Of a DNA stretch of 51,466 bases, positions 8,648-17,292 are shown in pieces. The stretch is taken from contig CADAAR010000027.1 in the NCBI GenBank assembly GCA_902785945.1, positions 1 through 51,466 on the forward strand, in the 5' to 3' direction. The stretch's first letter is position 1. Each line of letters opens with the position of its first letter. The notes beneath the pieces are model-generated. The model ran no database searches. It was not told where the DNA came from and saw only the letters and a list, made by a program, of their open reading frames with translations. Source of the stretch: an uncultured Prevotellaceae bacterium. Its GTDB lineage: Bacteria > Bacteroidota > Bacteroidia > Bacteroidales > Bacteroidaceae. The position numbers were made by a program, and so were the translations under genes.

Positions 8648-9265
8648 ATGCAAGAAAAGAAACCAATCACGGCTTATAAGAATGGTTTGCGCACGACTAT
8701 TCTCCAGGCGGCGATGAAGGCGTTTGCTGAGAAAGGCATCCGCGCGGTAAAGATGGACGATATCGCTGAGAGCCTTGCCATCTCGAAGCGTACGATGTAT
8801 GAGATCTACACAACGAAGGAGGAACTGCTCTACGAAGGGGTGAAGACTTTCCGTGAAGAACGCAAGAAAAAATTCCTGGAGCTGGGCAAGGAAAAAGACC
8901 TGATGGAGATTCTGTTGAAGGTGTATCGACAGAGGGTGGAGGAGGCGAATGCCGTCAATCCGTTGTTCTATGACGATCTTGACAAATATCCGCGTGTGCT
9001 CCGCTATCTGAACCGTGAGAAGAAGAATTCACGTGAGGATATGCTACAGTTCTTTAAACGTGGCGTTGAGGAAGGCTATTTCCGCAACGACATCAACTTC
9101 GAATTGGCGGTACATCTGTTTGAAGCGATAGGTCGTTATATTCAAGTGGAGCGCCTCTATAAGAAATATAGCATCAAGGAAATATTCAGAGGGATGCCGT
9201 TGGTATTGTTGCGAGGGCTCTGTACGGAAAGAGGCATCGAGAAGTTACAAAAAATTAGCCGCTGA
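8648..9265 (+). CDS. TetR/AcrR family transcriptional regulator
   Basis: A 205-residue protein. The N-terminal helix-turn-helix is typical of TetR (about residues 15-60, with FAEKGIRAVKMDDIAESLAI followed by SKRTMYEIY), and the C-terminal half is a helical ligand-binding or dimerisation domain without recognisable identity. It binds DNA as a dimer, probably releasing it on binding a small ligand. It is a single gene, divergent from maeB, and its stop codon lies within the stem of the downstream terminator (9257-9281). Target and ligand unknown. Confidence 0.88.
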   Translation: MQEKKPITAYKNGLRTTILQAAMKAFAEKGIRAVKMDDIAESLAISKRTMYEIYTTKEELLYEGVKTFREERKKKFLELGKEKDLMEILLKVYRQRVEEANAVNPLFYDDLDKYPRVLRYLNREKKNSREDMLQFFKRGVEEGYFRNDINFELAVHLFEAIGRYIQVERLYKKYSIKEIFRGMPLVLLRGLCTERGIEKLQKISR

Positions 9266-9281
9266 ATTTGTTTCAGCGGCT
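9257..9281. terminator. Terminator shared by tetR and hppA
   Basis: AGCCGCTGAA and TTCAGCGGCT form a hairpin that overlaps the TetR stop codon and is followed by TATATTTTTG. It also lies after the convergent hppA stop. Confidence 0.8.
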
Positions 9282-9305
9282 ATATTTTTGGTGTGAAGGT
9301 TCGTC

Positions 9306-11492
9306 TTACATGAAGGCGACTGTGAGTCCTGCCATCACGATGCTCACCATCGACATCAGCTTGATGAGGATGTTCAGCGACGGACCAGACGTATCCTTGA
9401 AGGGATCACCAACGGTGTCGCCAACGATACAAGCCTTATGGGCAAACGAGCCCTTGCCGCCGAAGGCACCTTCTTCGATGTTTTTCTTGGCATTATCCCA
9501 AGCGCCACCGGCATTAGCCATGAACACTGCCAGTGTGAAACCGCCAGCCAGACCACCTACCAACAGTCCGAGCACGCCAGCTACACCGAGCACGCAACCA
9601 ACGACGATGGGGATGATGATAGCTAATACAGACGGAACAATCATTTCGTGCTGAGCAGCACGGGTAGAAATCTCCACGCAACGACCGTAGTCGGGCGTGC
9701 CTGTTCCTTCGAGGATACCGGCAATCTCCTTGAACTGACGACGCACCTCCTGCACCATCTTCTCAGCAGCGCGACCTACAGCCTCCATTGTCATTCCGCA
9801 GAACAGGAAGGCGGCCATTGCACCGATGAAGGCACCTACGAGCACCTTCGGGTTCATGAGGTTCACCTGGAAGTAGTTCATGAAGTCGGGGATATTAGCA
9901 TCGGCAGCCGAGATGAGGTCGCCCTTGACATTCTCCATCATGACATCGGCACGGGTCATCGCAATCTTGATTTCCTCGATATACGAAGCCAACAGAGCCA
10001 GCGCCGTGAGGGCTGCAGAACCGATGGCGAAGCCCTTACCTGTAGCAGCTGTTGTGTTGCCAAGCGCATCGAGGGCGTCGGTACGATGACGAACCTCTTC
10101 ACCGAGCTGCGACATTTCGGCATTACCACCGGCATTGTCGGCAATAGGTCCGTAAGCGTCGGTAGCCAGCGTGATGCCCAGTGTTGAGAGCATACCTACG
10201 GCAGCAATACCGATGCCATAAAGACCGTGTGACAAGCTCTCAGACGACATAGAGAGGTCGAAGCCGTTGGCACAGAGGTAACTGAGCAGGATGGCCACAC
10301 CGATTGTAATGACAGGGATACAGGTAGAAATCATACCCGTACCGATACCTTTAATAATAACGGTAGCAGCACCAGTTTGTCCTGCCTCAGAGATTTTCTG
10401 TGTCGGCTTGTAAGAGTGGGAGGTGTAGTATTCCGTAGCCTGTCCGATAATCACACCGGCAGCCAGACCAGAGATCACAGAGAAGGAGAGTCCCAGCCAG
10501 TTCTCGATGCCTAAGAGGTAGAGAATGGCGAAGGTGGCGATGGCGATGAGGATGGCGCTCACATTGGTTCCGAGAGAGAGTGAGCGGAGCAGATCCTTCA
10601 TCGTAGCGCCCTCCTTGGTGCGAACTAGGAAGATGCCCAGCAGTGAGAGGAACACACCGACGGCAGCAATCAGCATTGGGGCAATGACAGCCTTGAGCTG
10701 AATGTCGAGACCTGCTACTCCGAAGGCAGCGGCACCGAGGGCAGCCGTCGACAAGACAGAGCCGCAATAGCTCTCATAGAGGTCGGCACCCATACCAGCT
10801 ACGTCACCAACGTTGTCGCCAACGTTATCAGCGATGGTTGCAGGGTTGCGGGGATCGTCCTCAGGAATATCGGCCTCCACCTTACCAACGATATCAGCGC
10901 CTACATCGGCAGCCTTCGTGTAGATGCCACCGCCGACACGGGCGAAGAGCGCCTGCGTAGAGGCACCCATACCGAAAGTCAACATAGTGGTGGTGATGGA
11001 GATAAGTCCGTCTTGATCGAAATAGTTAAGTACAACAAACCAGATGGCGATGTCGAGCAGTCCGAGACCTACAACAGTGAGTCCCATCACGGCGCCTGAA
11101 CGGAAAGCAATCTTCAGACCAGCGTCGAGACTCTCACGGGCAGCATTAGCTGTACGGGCAGAAGCATAAGTAGCGGTCTTCATGCCAAAGAAACCAGCCA
11201 TACCGGAGAAGAAACCGCCAGTCAGGAAAGCGAAGGGAACCCAGGGGTTCTGAACGTTAAGGCCATACGCCATGAAGGCAAACAGGGCGCAGAGCACGAC
11301 GAATACGATGCCTACAACTTTGTACTGCTGTTTGAGGTAGGCCATTGCGCCATTACGTACATAAAGAGCAATCTCTTTCATGCGGGGCGTACCCTCGTCG
11401 GCCGCCATCATCTGACGGAAGAAGGTGTACGCCATGCCCAATGCCACAATCGAAGCGACGGGCACGAGCCAGAATACGGAAGGAATGTTCAT
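9306..11492 (-). CDS. hppA: Membrane-bound ion-translocating pyrophosphatase
   Basis: A 728-residue integral membrane protein with about 16 predicted hydrophobic segments, as expected for the family. It splits pyrophosphate and moves H+ and/or Na+ across the inner membrane. The pyrophosphate/metal-binding signature DNVGDNVGDVAGMGADLYES is present near residue 220, and a second acidic cluster is near the C-terminus (GDTVGDPFKDTSGPSLN). The segment GNTTAATGKGFAIGS has Ala where K+-independent enzymes carry Lys, so this is the K+-dependent branch, which includes Na+-pumping and dual Na+/H+ pumps. It lies 36 bases after the acidic-tail gene at 11529 in the same direction, and may share its promoter. 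Confidence 0.96.
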   Translation of the reverse strand: MNIPSVFWLVPVASIVALGMAYTFFRQMMAADEGTPRMKEIALYVRNGAMAYLKQQYKVVGIVFVVLCALFAFMAYGLNVQNPWVPFAFLTGGFFSGMAGFFGMKTATYASARTANAARESLDAGLKIAFRSGAVMGLTVVGLGLLDIAIWFVVLNYFDQDGLISITTTMLTFGMGASTQALFARVGGGIYTKAADVGADIVGKVEADIPEDDPRNPATIADNVGDNVGDVAGMGADLYESYCGSVLSTAALGAAAFGVAGLDIQLKAVIAPMLIAAVGVFLSLLGIFLVRTKEGATMKDLLRSLSLGTNVSAILIAIATFAILYLLGIENWLGLSFSVISGLAAGVIIGQATEYYTSHSYKPTQKISEAGQTGAATVIIKGIGTGMISTCIPVITIGVAILLSYLCANGFDLSMSSESLSHGLYGIGIAAVGMLSTLGITLATDAYGPIADNAGGNAEMSQLGEEVRHRTDALDALGNTTAATGKGFAIGSAALTALALLASYIEEIKIAMTRADVMMENVKGDLISAADANIPDFMNYFQVNLMNPKVLVGAFIGAMAAFLFCGMTMEAVGRAAEKMVQEVRRQFKEIAGILEGTGTPDYGRCVEISTRAAQHEMIVPSVLAIIIPIVVGCVLGVAGVLGLLVGGLAGGFTLAVFMANAGGAWDNAKKNIEEGAFGGKGSFAHKACIVGDTVGDPFKDTSGPSLNILIKLMSMVSIVMAGLTVAFM

Positions 11493-11528
11493 GTTTGTGT
11501 TGAATTAATTATGGTTTAAAATTGGTGA

Positions 11529-12344
11529 TTATTCGTCTACGTAGTCCGACAGTTGAGCGGCTTCGTCGTCGGGGTCATCGCCACCAAGATCCATCATCGT
11601 CGAGTAGTTGTCCTCGGTGATCTCGTCGTCATCGGGATCCTCTACGGTGTCGTCCTCGTCGTCGTGGTTCTTGTAGTCGTCCTGTACCTCGAAGTCCTCG
11701 TCATCGCCGATTTCCTCTTCATCTTCATCGCCGAACTTCATCTTGGGCTTCTCCTGTTCAGGCTTGAGCTTGGCGAAAATAGCTTCCACCCAGTTGCCCT
11801 TCTCAATTTCGAGCACCTCAAAGCCGTCTTCCACCTTCTTTTCATACATGCCGCCTTTCTTGTGCAGACGGTCCTTGGGCAGGGTGGTGGTTGAGATGTC
11901 GAAGCCACTCAGGATAATGTCCTGAATCGACTGCGAGAGAGAATCCCATCCGCCTCCGAAGTTGCGCTCAATCACTTCCAACAGCTTGTTGGCAGAGATG
12001 TGGCGGATATTCTCATAAGTGAGGTCGGTGACGCGAAGGATTGGCTTCTTCTTGATGCCCCACGAAAGTTTCTTATCTTCAATCTTCAGCGTGAAGACCT
12101 TGTAGCCTTTCTTTTCGTAGGCCTTTTTCACTGTGTTGACATCTTCCTTGATGTCGATGATCTCGAAGGCGCTGCGGATCAGGTCTATGTAGTGGCGCAG
12201 GTTCTCACGTATATCAGCATCCTTGACACCGGAGTCAAGCATACGGAATACGTCGTTCTCCTGTACATCCCATACAGAACTCTTGGTAAGTGTCTTTAAT
12301 GACACGACATTCACATCTTCTGGTTGTTGTTTTGTTTTTGCCAT
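11529..12344 (-). CDS. Conserved protein of unknown function with acidic tail
   Basis: A 271-residue protein without signal peptide or membrane segment. Residues 1-190 look like a folded alpha/beta domain, with basic stretches (KKAYEKKGYKVFTLKIEDKK). From about residue 200 the chain is very rich in Asp and Glu (DEDEEEIGDDEDFEV and following), and is probably disordered. I do not recognise the family. It precedes hppA in the same orientation with a 36-base gap and has its own consensus promoter, so the two may be co-transcribed. The acidic tail suggests contact with a basic partner or nucleic-acid mimicry; that is inference only. Confidence 0.8.
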   Translation of the reverse strand: MAKTKQQPEDVNVVSLKTLTKSSVWDVQENDVFRMLDSGVKDADIRENLRHYIDLIRSAFEIIDIKEDVNTVKKAYEKKGYKVFTLKIEDKKLSWGIKKKPILRVTDLTYENIRHISANKLLEVIERNFGGGWDSLSQSIQDIILSGFDISTTTLPKDRLHKKGGMYEKKVEDGFEVLEIEKGNWVEAIFAKLKPEQEKPKMKFGDEDEEEIGDDEDFEVQDDYKNHDDEDDTVEDPDDDEITEDNYSTMMDLGGDDPDDEAAQLSDYVDE

Positions 12345-12371
12345 TTTTTATCGTTTTTTGCTAATTTTCTG

Positions 12372-12403
12372 CAAATGTACAAACTTTGTTTATTATTCAC
12401 AAA
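12372..12403 (-). promoter_or_regulatory. Promoter of the acidic-tail gene (and perhaps hppA)
   Basis: TACATTTG at 12372-12379 with TTTG/TTGT 19-20 bases further upstream on the minus strand. It stands back-to-back with the rarA promoter. Confidence 0.75.
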
Positions 12404-12418
12404 TATTTGGCCATTTTT

Positions 12419-12449
12419 TTTGTTCTTTTCGCATTTTAGTGTAACTTTG
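12419..12449 (+). promoter_or_regulatory. Promoter of rarA
   Basis: TTTG at 12419-12422, 19 bases, then TAACTTTG at 12442-12449. The ATG is only 9 bases after the element, so the transcript has almost no leader. Confidence 0.8.
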
Positions 12450-12458
12450 CAATCAAAT

Positions 12459-13745
12459 ATGTCACAACCACTGGCTGAAAGACTCCGTCCTCGTACGCTC
12501 GACGATTATATTGGGCAGCAGCATTTGGTAGGCGAGGGGGCCGTCCTGCGGAAGATGATCGACGCAGGGCGTATCTCTTCGTTTATCCTCTGGGGACCTC
12601 CAGGCGTTGGTAAAACCACGTTGGCGCAGATTATCGCTCATAAGCTGGAGACGCCTTTCTATACGCTCTCTGCAGTGACCAGCGGTGTGAAAGACGTGCG
12701 CGACGTGATTGAGAAGGCGCAGAAGGGTCGCTTTTTCAACGAGGCTTCGCCCATTCTCTTCATCGACGAGATACACCGTTTCTCGAAGTCGCAGCAGGAT
12801 TCGTTGTTGGGCGCTGTGGAGCGAGGCGTGGTGACGCTGATTGGCGCTACTACCGAGAATCCGTCGTTTGAGGTGATTCGTCCGCTGCTGTCACGTTGTC
12901 AGCTTTATGTGCTGAAGTCGCTGGAGAAAGATGATCTGCTGCAGCTGCTCGATCGCGCCATCCATACGGATGTGATTCTGAAAGAGAAGCATATTGAGTT
13001 GAAGGAAACGGGCGCCATCTTGCGTTTCAGCGGTGGCGATGCGCGAAAGCTGCTTAATATTCTGGAGTTGGTGGTGGAGGCTGAGAGCCCCGGAGAATCG
13101 GGAAATACCATCGTGATTACCGATGAACTGGTGAACCTTCGTCTGCAGCAGAACCCCTTAGCATATGATAAAGATGGCGAGATGCATTACGACATCATTT
13201 CCGCTTTCATCAAGTCGATTCGTGGCAGCGATCCTGATGCCGCTCTCTATTGGCTGGCGCGGATGATCGAGGGTGGGGAAGATCCGTTGTTCATCGCCCG
13301 TCGCTTGGTGATTTCTGCTGCTGAGGATATAGGCTTGGCAAATCCCAATGCCCTGCTGCTAGCGAATGCCGCTTTCGACGCCGTTAATAAGATTGGTTGG
13401 CCTGAGGGCCGCATTCCTTTGGCTGAGGCTGCGGTCTATCTGGCAACGTCGCCTAAGAGCAATAGTGCCTATCTGGGCATTGATGCTGCCCTCGATTTAG
13501 TGCGTCGAACGGGTAATCAGCCAGTGCCGCTGCCCATTCGTAACGCACCTACCCAGCTGATGAAAGAACTGGGTTATCATGATGGGTATAAATACCCTCA
13601 CGATTATCCAGGACATTTCACGCCTCAGCAATATCTGCCCGATGAACTTGTGAATGAGCGTATCTGGCACGGACAACTTTCACCTGCTGAGGAGAAACTT
13701 GTGGAACGGATGAAGAACTACTGGGGCGAGAGGTATGAAAAGTGA
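12459..13745 (+). CDS. rarA: Replication-associated recombination protein A (AAA+ ATPase)
   Basis: A 428-residue protein of the RarA/MgsA/WRNIP1 family, which acts at stalled replication forks together with SSB. Walker A is GPPGVGKTTLAQ, Walker B is LFIDEIHRF, sensor 1 is in GATTENPSF, and the C-terminal part has the family's tetramerisation domain (from about residue 250, with SAFIKSIRGSDPDAALYWLA). The ATG at 12459 is chosen because it gives the conserved MSQPLAERLRP start and fits the promoter directly upstream; the frame is open further upstream, but that would run through the promoter. Its last 11 bases overlap the next gene. Confidence 0.95.
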   Translation: MSQPLAERLRPRTLDDYIGQQHLVGEGAVLRKMIDAGRISSFILWGPPGVGKTTLAQIIAHKLETPFYTLSAVTSGVKDVRDVIEKAQKGRFFNEASPILFIDEIHRFSKSQQDSLLGAVERGVVTLIGATTENPSFEVIRPLLSRCQLYVLKSLEKDDLLQLLDRAIHTDVILKEKHIELKETGAILRFSGGDARKLLNILELVVEAESPGESGNTIVITDELVNLRLQQNPLAYDKDGEMHYDIISAFIKSIRGSDPDAALYWLARMIEGGEDPLFIARRLVISAAEDIGLANPNALLLANAAFDAVNKIGWPEGRIPLAEAAVYLATSPKSNSAYLGIDAALDLVRRTGNQPVPLPIRNAPTQLMKELGYHDGYKYPHDYPGHFTPQQYLPDELVNERIWHGQLSPAEEKLVERMKNYWGERYEK

Positions 13746-14358
13746 CTATATCATCTATATTATTGAGTTGCTGGGTACCTTTGCTTTTGCCATCTCGGGT
13801 ATCCGTCATGCAGCCGCTAAACATTTCGACTGGTTTGGCGGTTATGTCTGTGGCATTGCTGTTGCTATTGGCGGCGGAACAATCCGTGATGTCATGTTGG
13901 GTACCACCCCTTTCTGGATGACGACGCCTATCTATATGATCTGTACGGCTGTGGCGCTGATGACGGTCGTGTTATTTGGCAAATGGATGGAGCCGTTGAA
14001 GAATGCTTGGTTCGTATTCGACACTTTAGGTCTTGCTCTGTTCACCATCGCCGGTATTCAGAAAAGTCTGCTTTTCGGTCAACCGTTCTGGGTTGCAATT
14101 ATAATGGGATGCATTACGGGTTCTGCAGGCGGCGTGATTCGCGATGTGTTGCTCAACAACGAACCCGTTATTTTTCATAAGGAGATTTACGCAATGGCCT
14201 CTGTACTGGGAGGCATGGTTTACTGGGGTCTTGCTGAATTCGGTATGCAGGTGGAATGGTGCGCTGTCATCAGCTTTATCATTACTTGTCTTATCCGCTT
14301 CCTCGCTGTTCGCTACCACATTTCATTGCCTGTCCTTTCAGAAAAGAAATATGAATAA
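13735..14358 (+). CDS. TRIC-like cation channel family protein (UPF0126/YadS)
   Basis: A 207-residue membrane protein with about seven hydrophobic segments in two similar halves, each containing a glycine-rich motif followed by IRD (GGGTIRDVMLG and GSAGGVIRDVLL). Prokaryotic TRIC proteins form trimeric channels for monovalent cations in the inner membrane. It overlaps the end of rarA by 11 bases and the following lipoprotein gene by 8 bases, so the three are probably one operon. Confidence 0.88.
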   Translation: MKSDYIIYIIELLGTFAFAISGIRHAAAKHFDWFGGYVCGIAVAIGGGTIRDVMLGTTPFWMTTPIYMICTAVALMTVVLFGKWMEPLKNAWFVFDTLGLALFTIAGIQKSLLFGQPFWVAIIMGCITGSAGGVIRDVLLNNEPVIFHKEIYAMASVLGGMVYWGLAEFGMQVEWCAVISFIITCLIRFLAVRYHISLPVLSEKKYE

Positions 14359-15274
14359 GAGGGTTTTCTTTATAGTGATTGTGGGCCTGATAATGACGGG
14401 CCTGTGTGTATCCTGCGGTCATCAAACGAAGGGTCATAAGACAGAGGCTGAGACTGAGACTGTCGCAGACAATCATTCTGAGGCATATATCCGACAACGC
14501 ATAGACACCATTTACAACCAAGTTTACCATCGTCAGTTCAATATCGACAGTGCCTTCTGCTCTCAGCGTTATTATACGCTTCTGCAACAGACCTTACAAC
14601 TGAACAAGGAAACGGGCTTTGTCTGTCTGGACTACGATCATTGGATTATGGGCCAGGACTGCTCGCCAGAATGGACTCATGATGTTAAGAAGATAGAGAA
14701 CATCACCGATTCAACGGCTACGGCAGAAATAGATATCCGCAATTTCGGCAAGCACAACAGCGTGATGCTGAAACTGAAGTTTGAGCGCGGCGATTGGTTC
14801 GTGGACGATTTTGTAAGCTATACTGGTGATGCGGCTGACAGCCAGAGTGAATACTCGGAGGTAAAGGTGATGGAGAAATTCATCAGTGACCTGCTGTCAG
14901 TTCGCGAGAAAGGCAAGGTGTTTACCGGCTATTGGGGCTGGGTGTATGAGGACACGCCCGAGTTGCTGTTGCGACTGGTGATGACTGATAAAGGCCTCGA
15001 ATGTACAGAGTGCACGATTTATCGTCTTCATAGCTATCACAACGTGAAAGTTTCCTTCGATGGTGACTATCTCTATTTGGAAGACTTTTCAGAAGAAGAG
15101 GGGAAGATACGTCTGAAGCTGAAACTCGACGATATCGGCGATTTGGCGGGCGAAGCCTACATCGAGCACCGTTATTTGAAGGATGTTTTTGAGGGCACCA
15201 TCACTTTGCGAAAGGATTTCTTCTATTATCGTGATATGCCTCAGCGCAAACCACTTTCCGATTACGCAGAATAG
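14351..15274 (+). CDS. Lipoprotein of unknown function
   Basis: A 307-residue protein. The hydrophobic N-terminus ends in LCVSCGHQ, a lipobox-like site with the acylated Cys probably at residue 22. The mature part starts with a charged linker (residues 25-45), followed by a region with DUF3828-like character (residues 50-170: small alpha/beta domain, FERGDWFVDDFVSY) and a beta-rich C-terminal half that may be a sensor or binding domain. The start at 14351 is chosen because it creates the signal peptide; it overlaps the TRIC gene by 8 bases. The gene is convergent with fbp with only 8 bases between. Confidence 0.75.
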   Translation: MNKRVFFIVIVGLIMTGLCVSCGHQTKGHKTEAETETVADNHSEAYIRQRIDTIYNQVYHRQFNIDSAFCSQRYYTLLQQTLQLNKETGFVCLDYDHWIMGQDCSPEWTHDVKKIENITDSTATAEIDIRNFGKHNSVMLKLKFERGDWFVDDFVSYTGDAADSQSEYSEVKVMEKFISDLLSVREKGKVFTGYWGWVYEDTPELLLRLVMTDKGLECTECTIYRLHSYHNVKVSFDGDYLYLEDFSEEEGKIRLKLKLDDIGDLAGEAYIEHRYLKDVFEGTITLRKDFFYYRDMPQRKPLSDYAE

Positions 15275-15282
15275 CTCTGCTT

Positions 15283-17292
15283 CTATCGCCGTTTCTCGGT
15301 GATGATGCCGTGACGGTAAGCATAGAGCAACTCCTTCAGGTCGCGCACCTGGGCTCGCAACTCTTCGCCCTTATCAGTATCTGCTACAAGAATGCGATGT
15401 GCCGACATCTCCACAATCTGTTTGGTCGATTTGATATCTGTCTCGCGGACAATGGCGTCGCGGGCTGAGGTGAACGGCTCATGCTGCACCAATTGGAAAC
15501 CGCGTGAGTGATAGACCAACGTGTATCCGGCAATGCCCGTCTCTTTGTGATAAGCCTCAGAGAAACCGCCATCAATCACCATGAGTCTTCCGCCAGCCTT
15601 GATGGGATTCTCGCCCTTCGAAGCATGCACAGGCACATGGCCGTTGATGATATGTCGGTTGTCGCCCTTCACCTCGAAGGCATCGAGAATGCGGTCGCAC
15701 ACCTCCTCGGAATTACGCAGTTTGAAATAGTTGCCTTTCTCTTCCTTGAATGTCTCTTCATCCTTGAGGAAATAGCGCTCAAAAGTAGCCATCTTCGACT
15801 TGTCGAACAACGGTGAATCCGTTCCGCACCAGAGATAGAGGAAATAGTCGCGGGCATATTCTCGCGGATATTCTTCAGGTGCAGCTGCGAGTTCTCCGCT
15901 GGCGCTGTTCGTCTGGAAGGCAGCACGTATCAGCATACCGATGTTATGCATCAGGTCTTTGCCTGCGTATTTCTTTCCGGGATAGATCTCCACCTCTTTC
16001 AGCGAACCATCGTCGTTCAGAGGTATCGACGCGTGGAAGAGCAGATTGGAGTTGTGGATGGCGTACATACATCCGTGGGAGAGTATCGTGCGGATGTGTT
16101 TATGGAGTTTCTCAGAAATGCGGAAAGAATGATGGAGCTTCTGCATCAACAACGTCTCTTCGTCGGTAAGCTTGTTCGGATCAGCGGGGTCGATGGTGGG
16201 GAAATGGCAGGAGCCCATCTCGTACTCACGGCCGTCAAGTTCGCAGATGCCTCGTGCGTAATCCACGTGGTCGAAGAGACAACGGTTTTCCATCTGCCAC
16301 TCAGGATGGCGCTTGAAAATCTGCGCTTCTTCCTTGAACTGTATCACGGCAATAGCCTTATGCATCTTGGCTGTTAGCTGACGCGTCTTCTCGTCCATCT
16401 CGTTGCCGGGCAGCAGTCGGGGAATGAATTCTTCACAGGGATCGTCACCATAGACTTCGAGAGCAAAGGTGGCCAGAGGCACGAGATTGATACCATATTC
16501 CTCGATAGTACTCAGGTTGGCATAGCGCAGGCAGAGGCGCAGCACATTACAGATACAGGCATCATTACCCGCTGAGGCTCCCATCCAGAGGATGTCGTGA
16601 TTGCCCCATTGTATGTCCCAAGAGTGATACTGACGGAGGGTGTCCATAATCTTATGCGCGCCAGCTCCGCGGTCGTAGATATCGCCGAGGATATGCAGCT
16701 GGTCGATGGCCAGACGCTGAATGACGTTACAGATGGCGCAGATAAAGTCGTCGGCGCGCCCTGTAGAGATGATGGTATTCACAATGACGGCCACATAGGC
16801 TGCCTTGTCGATGTCGTCGGTACGCTCATGAAGCAGTTCCTCGATGATGTACGAGAAATCCTCAGGCAACGACTTACGAACCTTGCTTCGGGTGTATTTC
16901 GATGATACATCACGACACACGCGCACCAACTGATGGATGGTAATGCGATACCAATCGTCGAGATCGGTCTCTTGGGCTTTGATCAGTTCGAGTTTCTCTT
17001 CGGGGTAATAGATCAGCGTGCAGAGCTCTTTCTTCTCGGACTCACGGATCGTGTTGCCGAAAAGCTCGTTCACCTTACGCTTGATATTTCCCGAGGCATT
17101 CTTCAGCACATGCTGGAAGGCTTCACTCTCACCGTGCAGGTCGGCCAGGAAATGCTCTGTACCCTTGGGCAGATTCATGATGGCCTCAAGGTTGATAATC
17201 TCTTTGGCTGCATCGGCAATGGTGGGAAACGATTGTGACAACAGTTGCAGATAGTGCTTGTCGGATTCGTTGTAGTGATGGTTAGATGTCAT
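15283..17292 (-). CDS. fbp: Fructose-1,6-bisphosphatase, class III
   Basis: A 669-residue protein, the usual length of the Firmicutes/Bacteroidetes class III enzyme, which belongs to the metallophosphatase fold rather than to the Fbp class I fold. Metal-binding motifs are ADLHGESEAF near residue 50, GDIYDRGAGAHKIMD near residue 202 and WGNHDILWMGA near residue 230. It converts fructose-1,6-bisphosphate to fructose-6-phosphate in gluconeogenesis, in the cytoplasm. Its start overlaps the stop of the upstream glycosyltransferase gene as ATGA, so translation is probably coupled. It is the last gene of the long minus-strand unit. Confidence 0.96.
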   Translation of the reverse strand: MTSNHHYNESDKHYLQLLSQSFPTIADAAKEIINLEAIMNLPKGTEHFLADLHGESEAFQHVLKNASGNIKRKVNELFGNTIRESEKKELCTLIYYPEEKLELIKAQETDLDDWYRITIHQLVRVCRDVSSKYTRSKVRKSLPEDFSYIIEELLHERTDDIDKAAYVAVIVNTIISTGRADDFICAICNVIQRLAIDQLHILGDIYDRGAGAHKIMDTLRQYHSWDIQWGNHDILWMGASAGNDACICNVLRLCLRYANLSTIEEYGINLVPLATFALEVYGDDPCEEFIPRLLPGNEMDEKTRQLTAKMHKAIAVIQFKEEAQIFKRHPEWQMENRCLFDHVDYARGICELDGREYEMGSCHFPTIDPADPNKLTDEETLLMQKLHHSFRISEKLHKHIRTILSHGCMYAIHNSNLLFHASIPLNDDGSLKEVEIYPGKKYAGKDLMHNIGMLIRAAFQTNSASGELAAAPEEYPREYARDYFLYLWCGTDSPLFDKSKMATFERYFLKDEETFKEEKGNYFKLRNSEEVCDRILDAFEVKGDNRHIINGHVPVHASKGENPIKAGGRLMVIDGGFSEAYHKETGIAGYTLVYHSRGFQLVQHEPFTSARDAIVRETDIKSTKQIVEMSAHRILVADTDKGEELRAQVRDLKELLYAYRHGIITEKRR

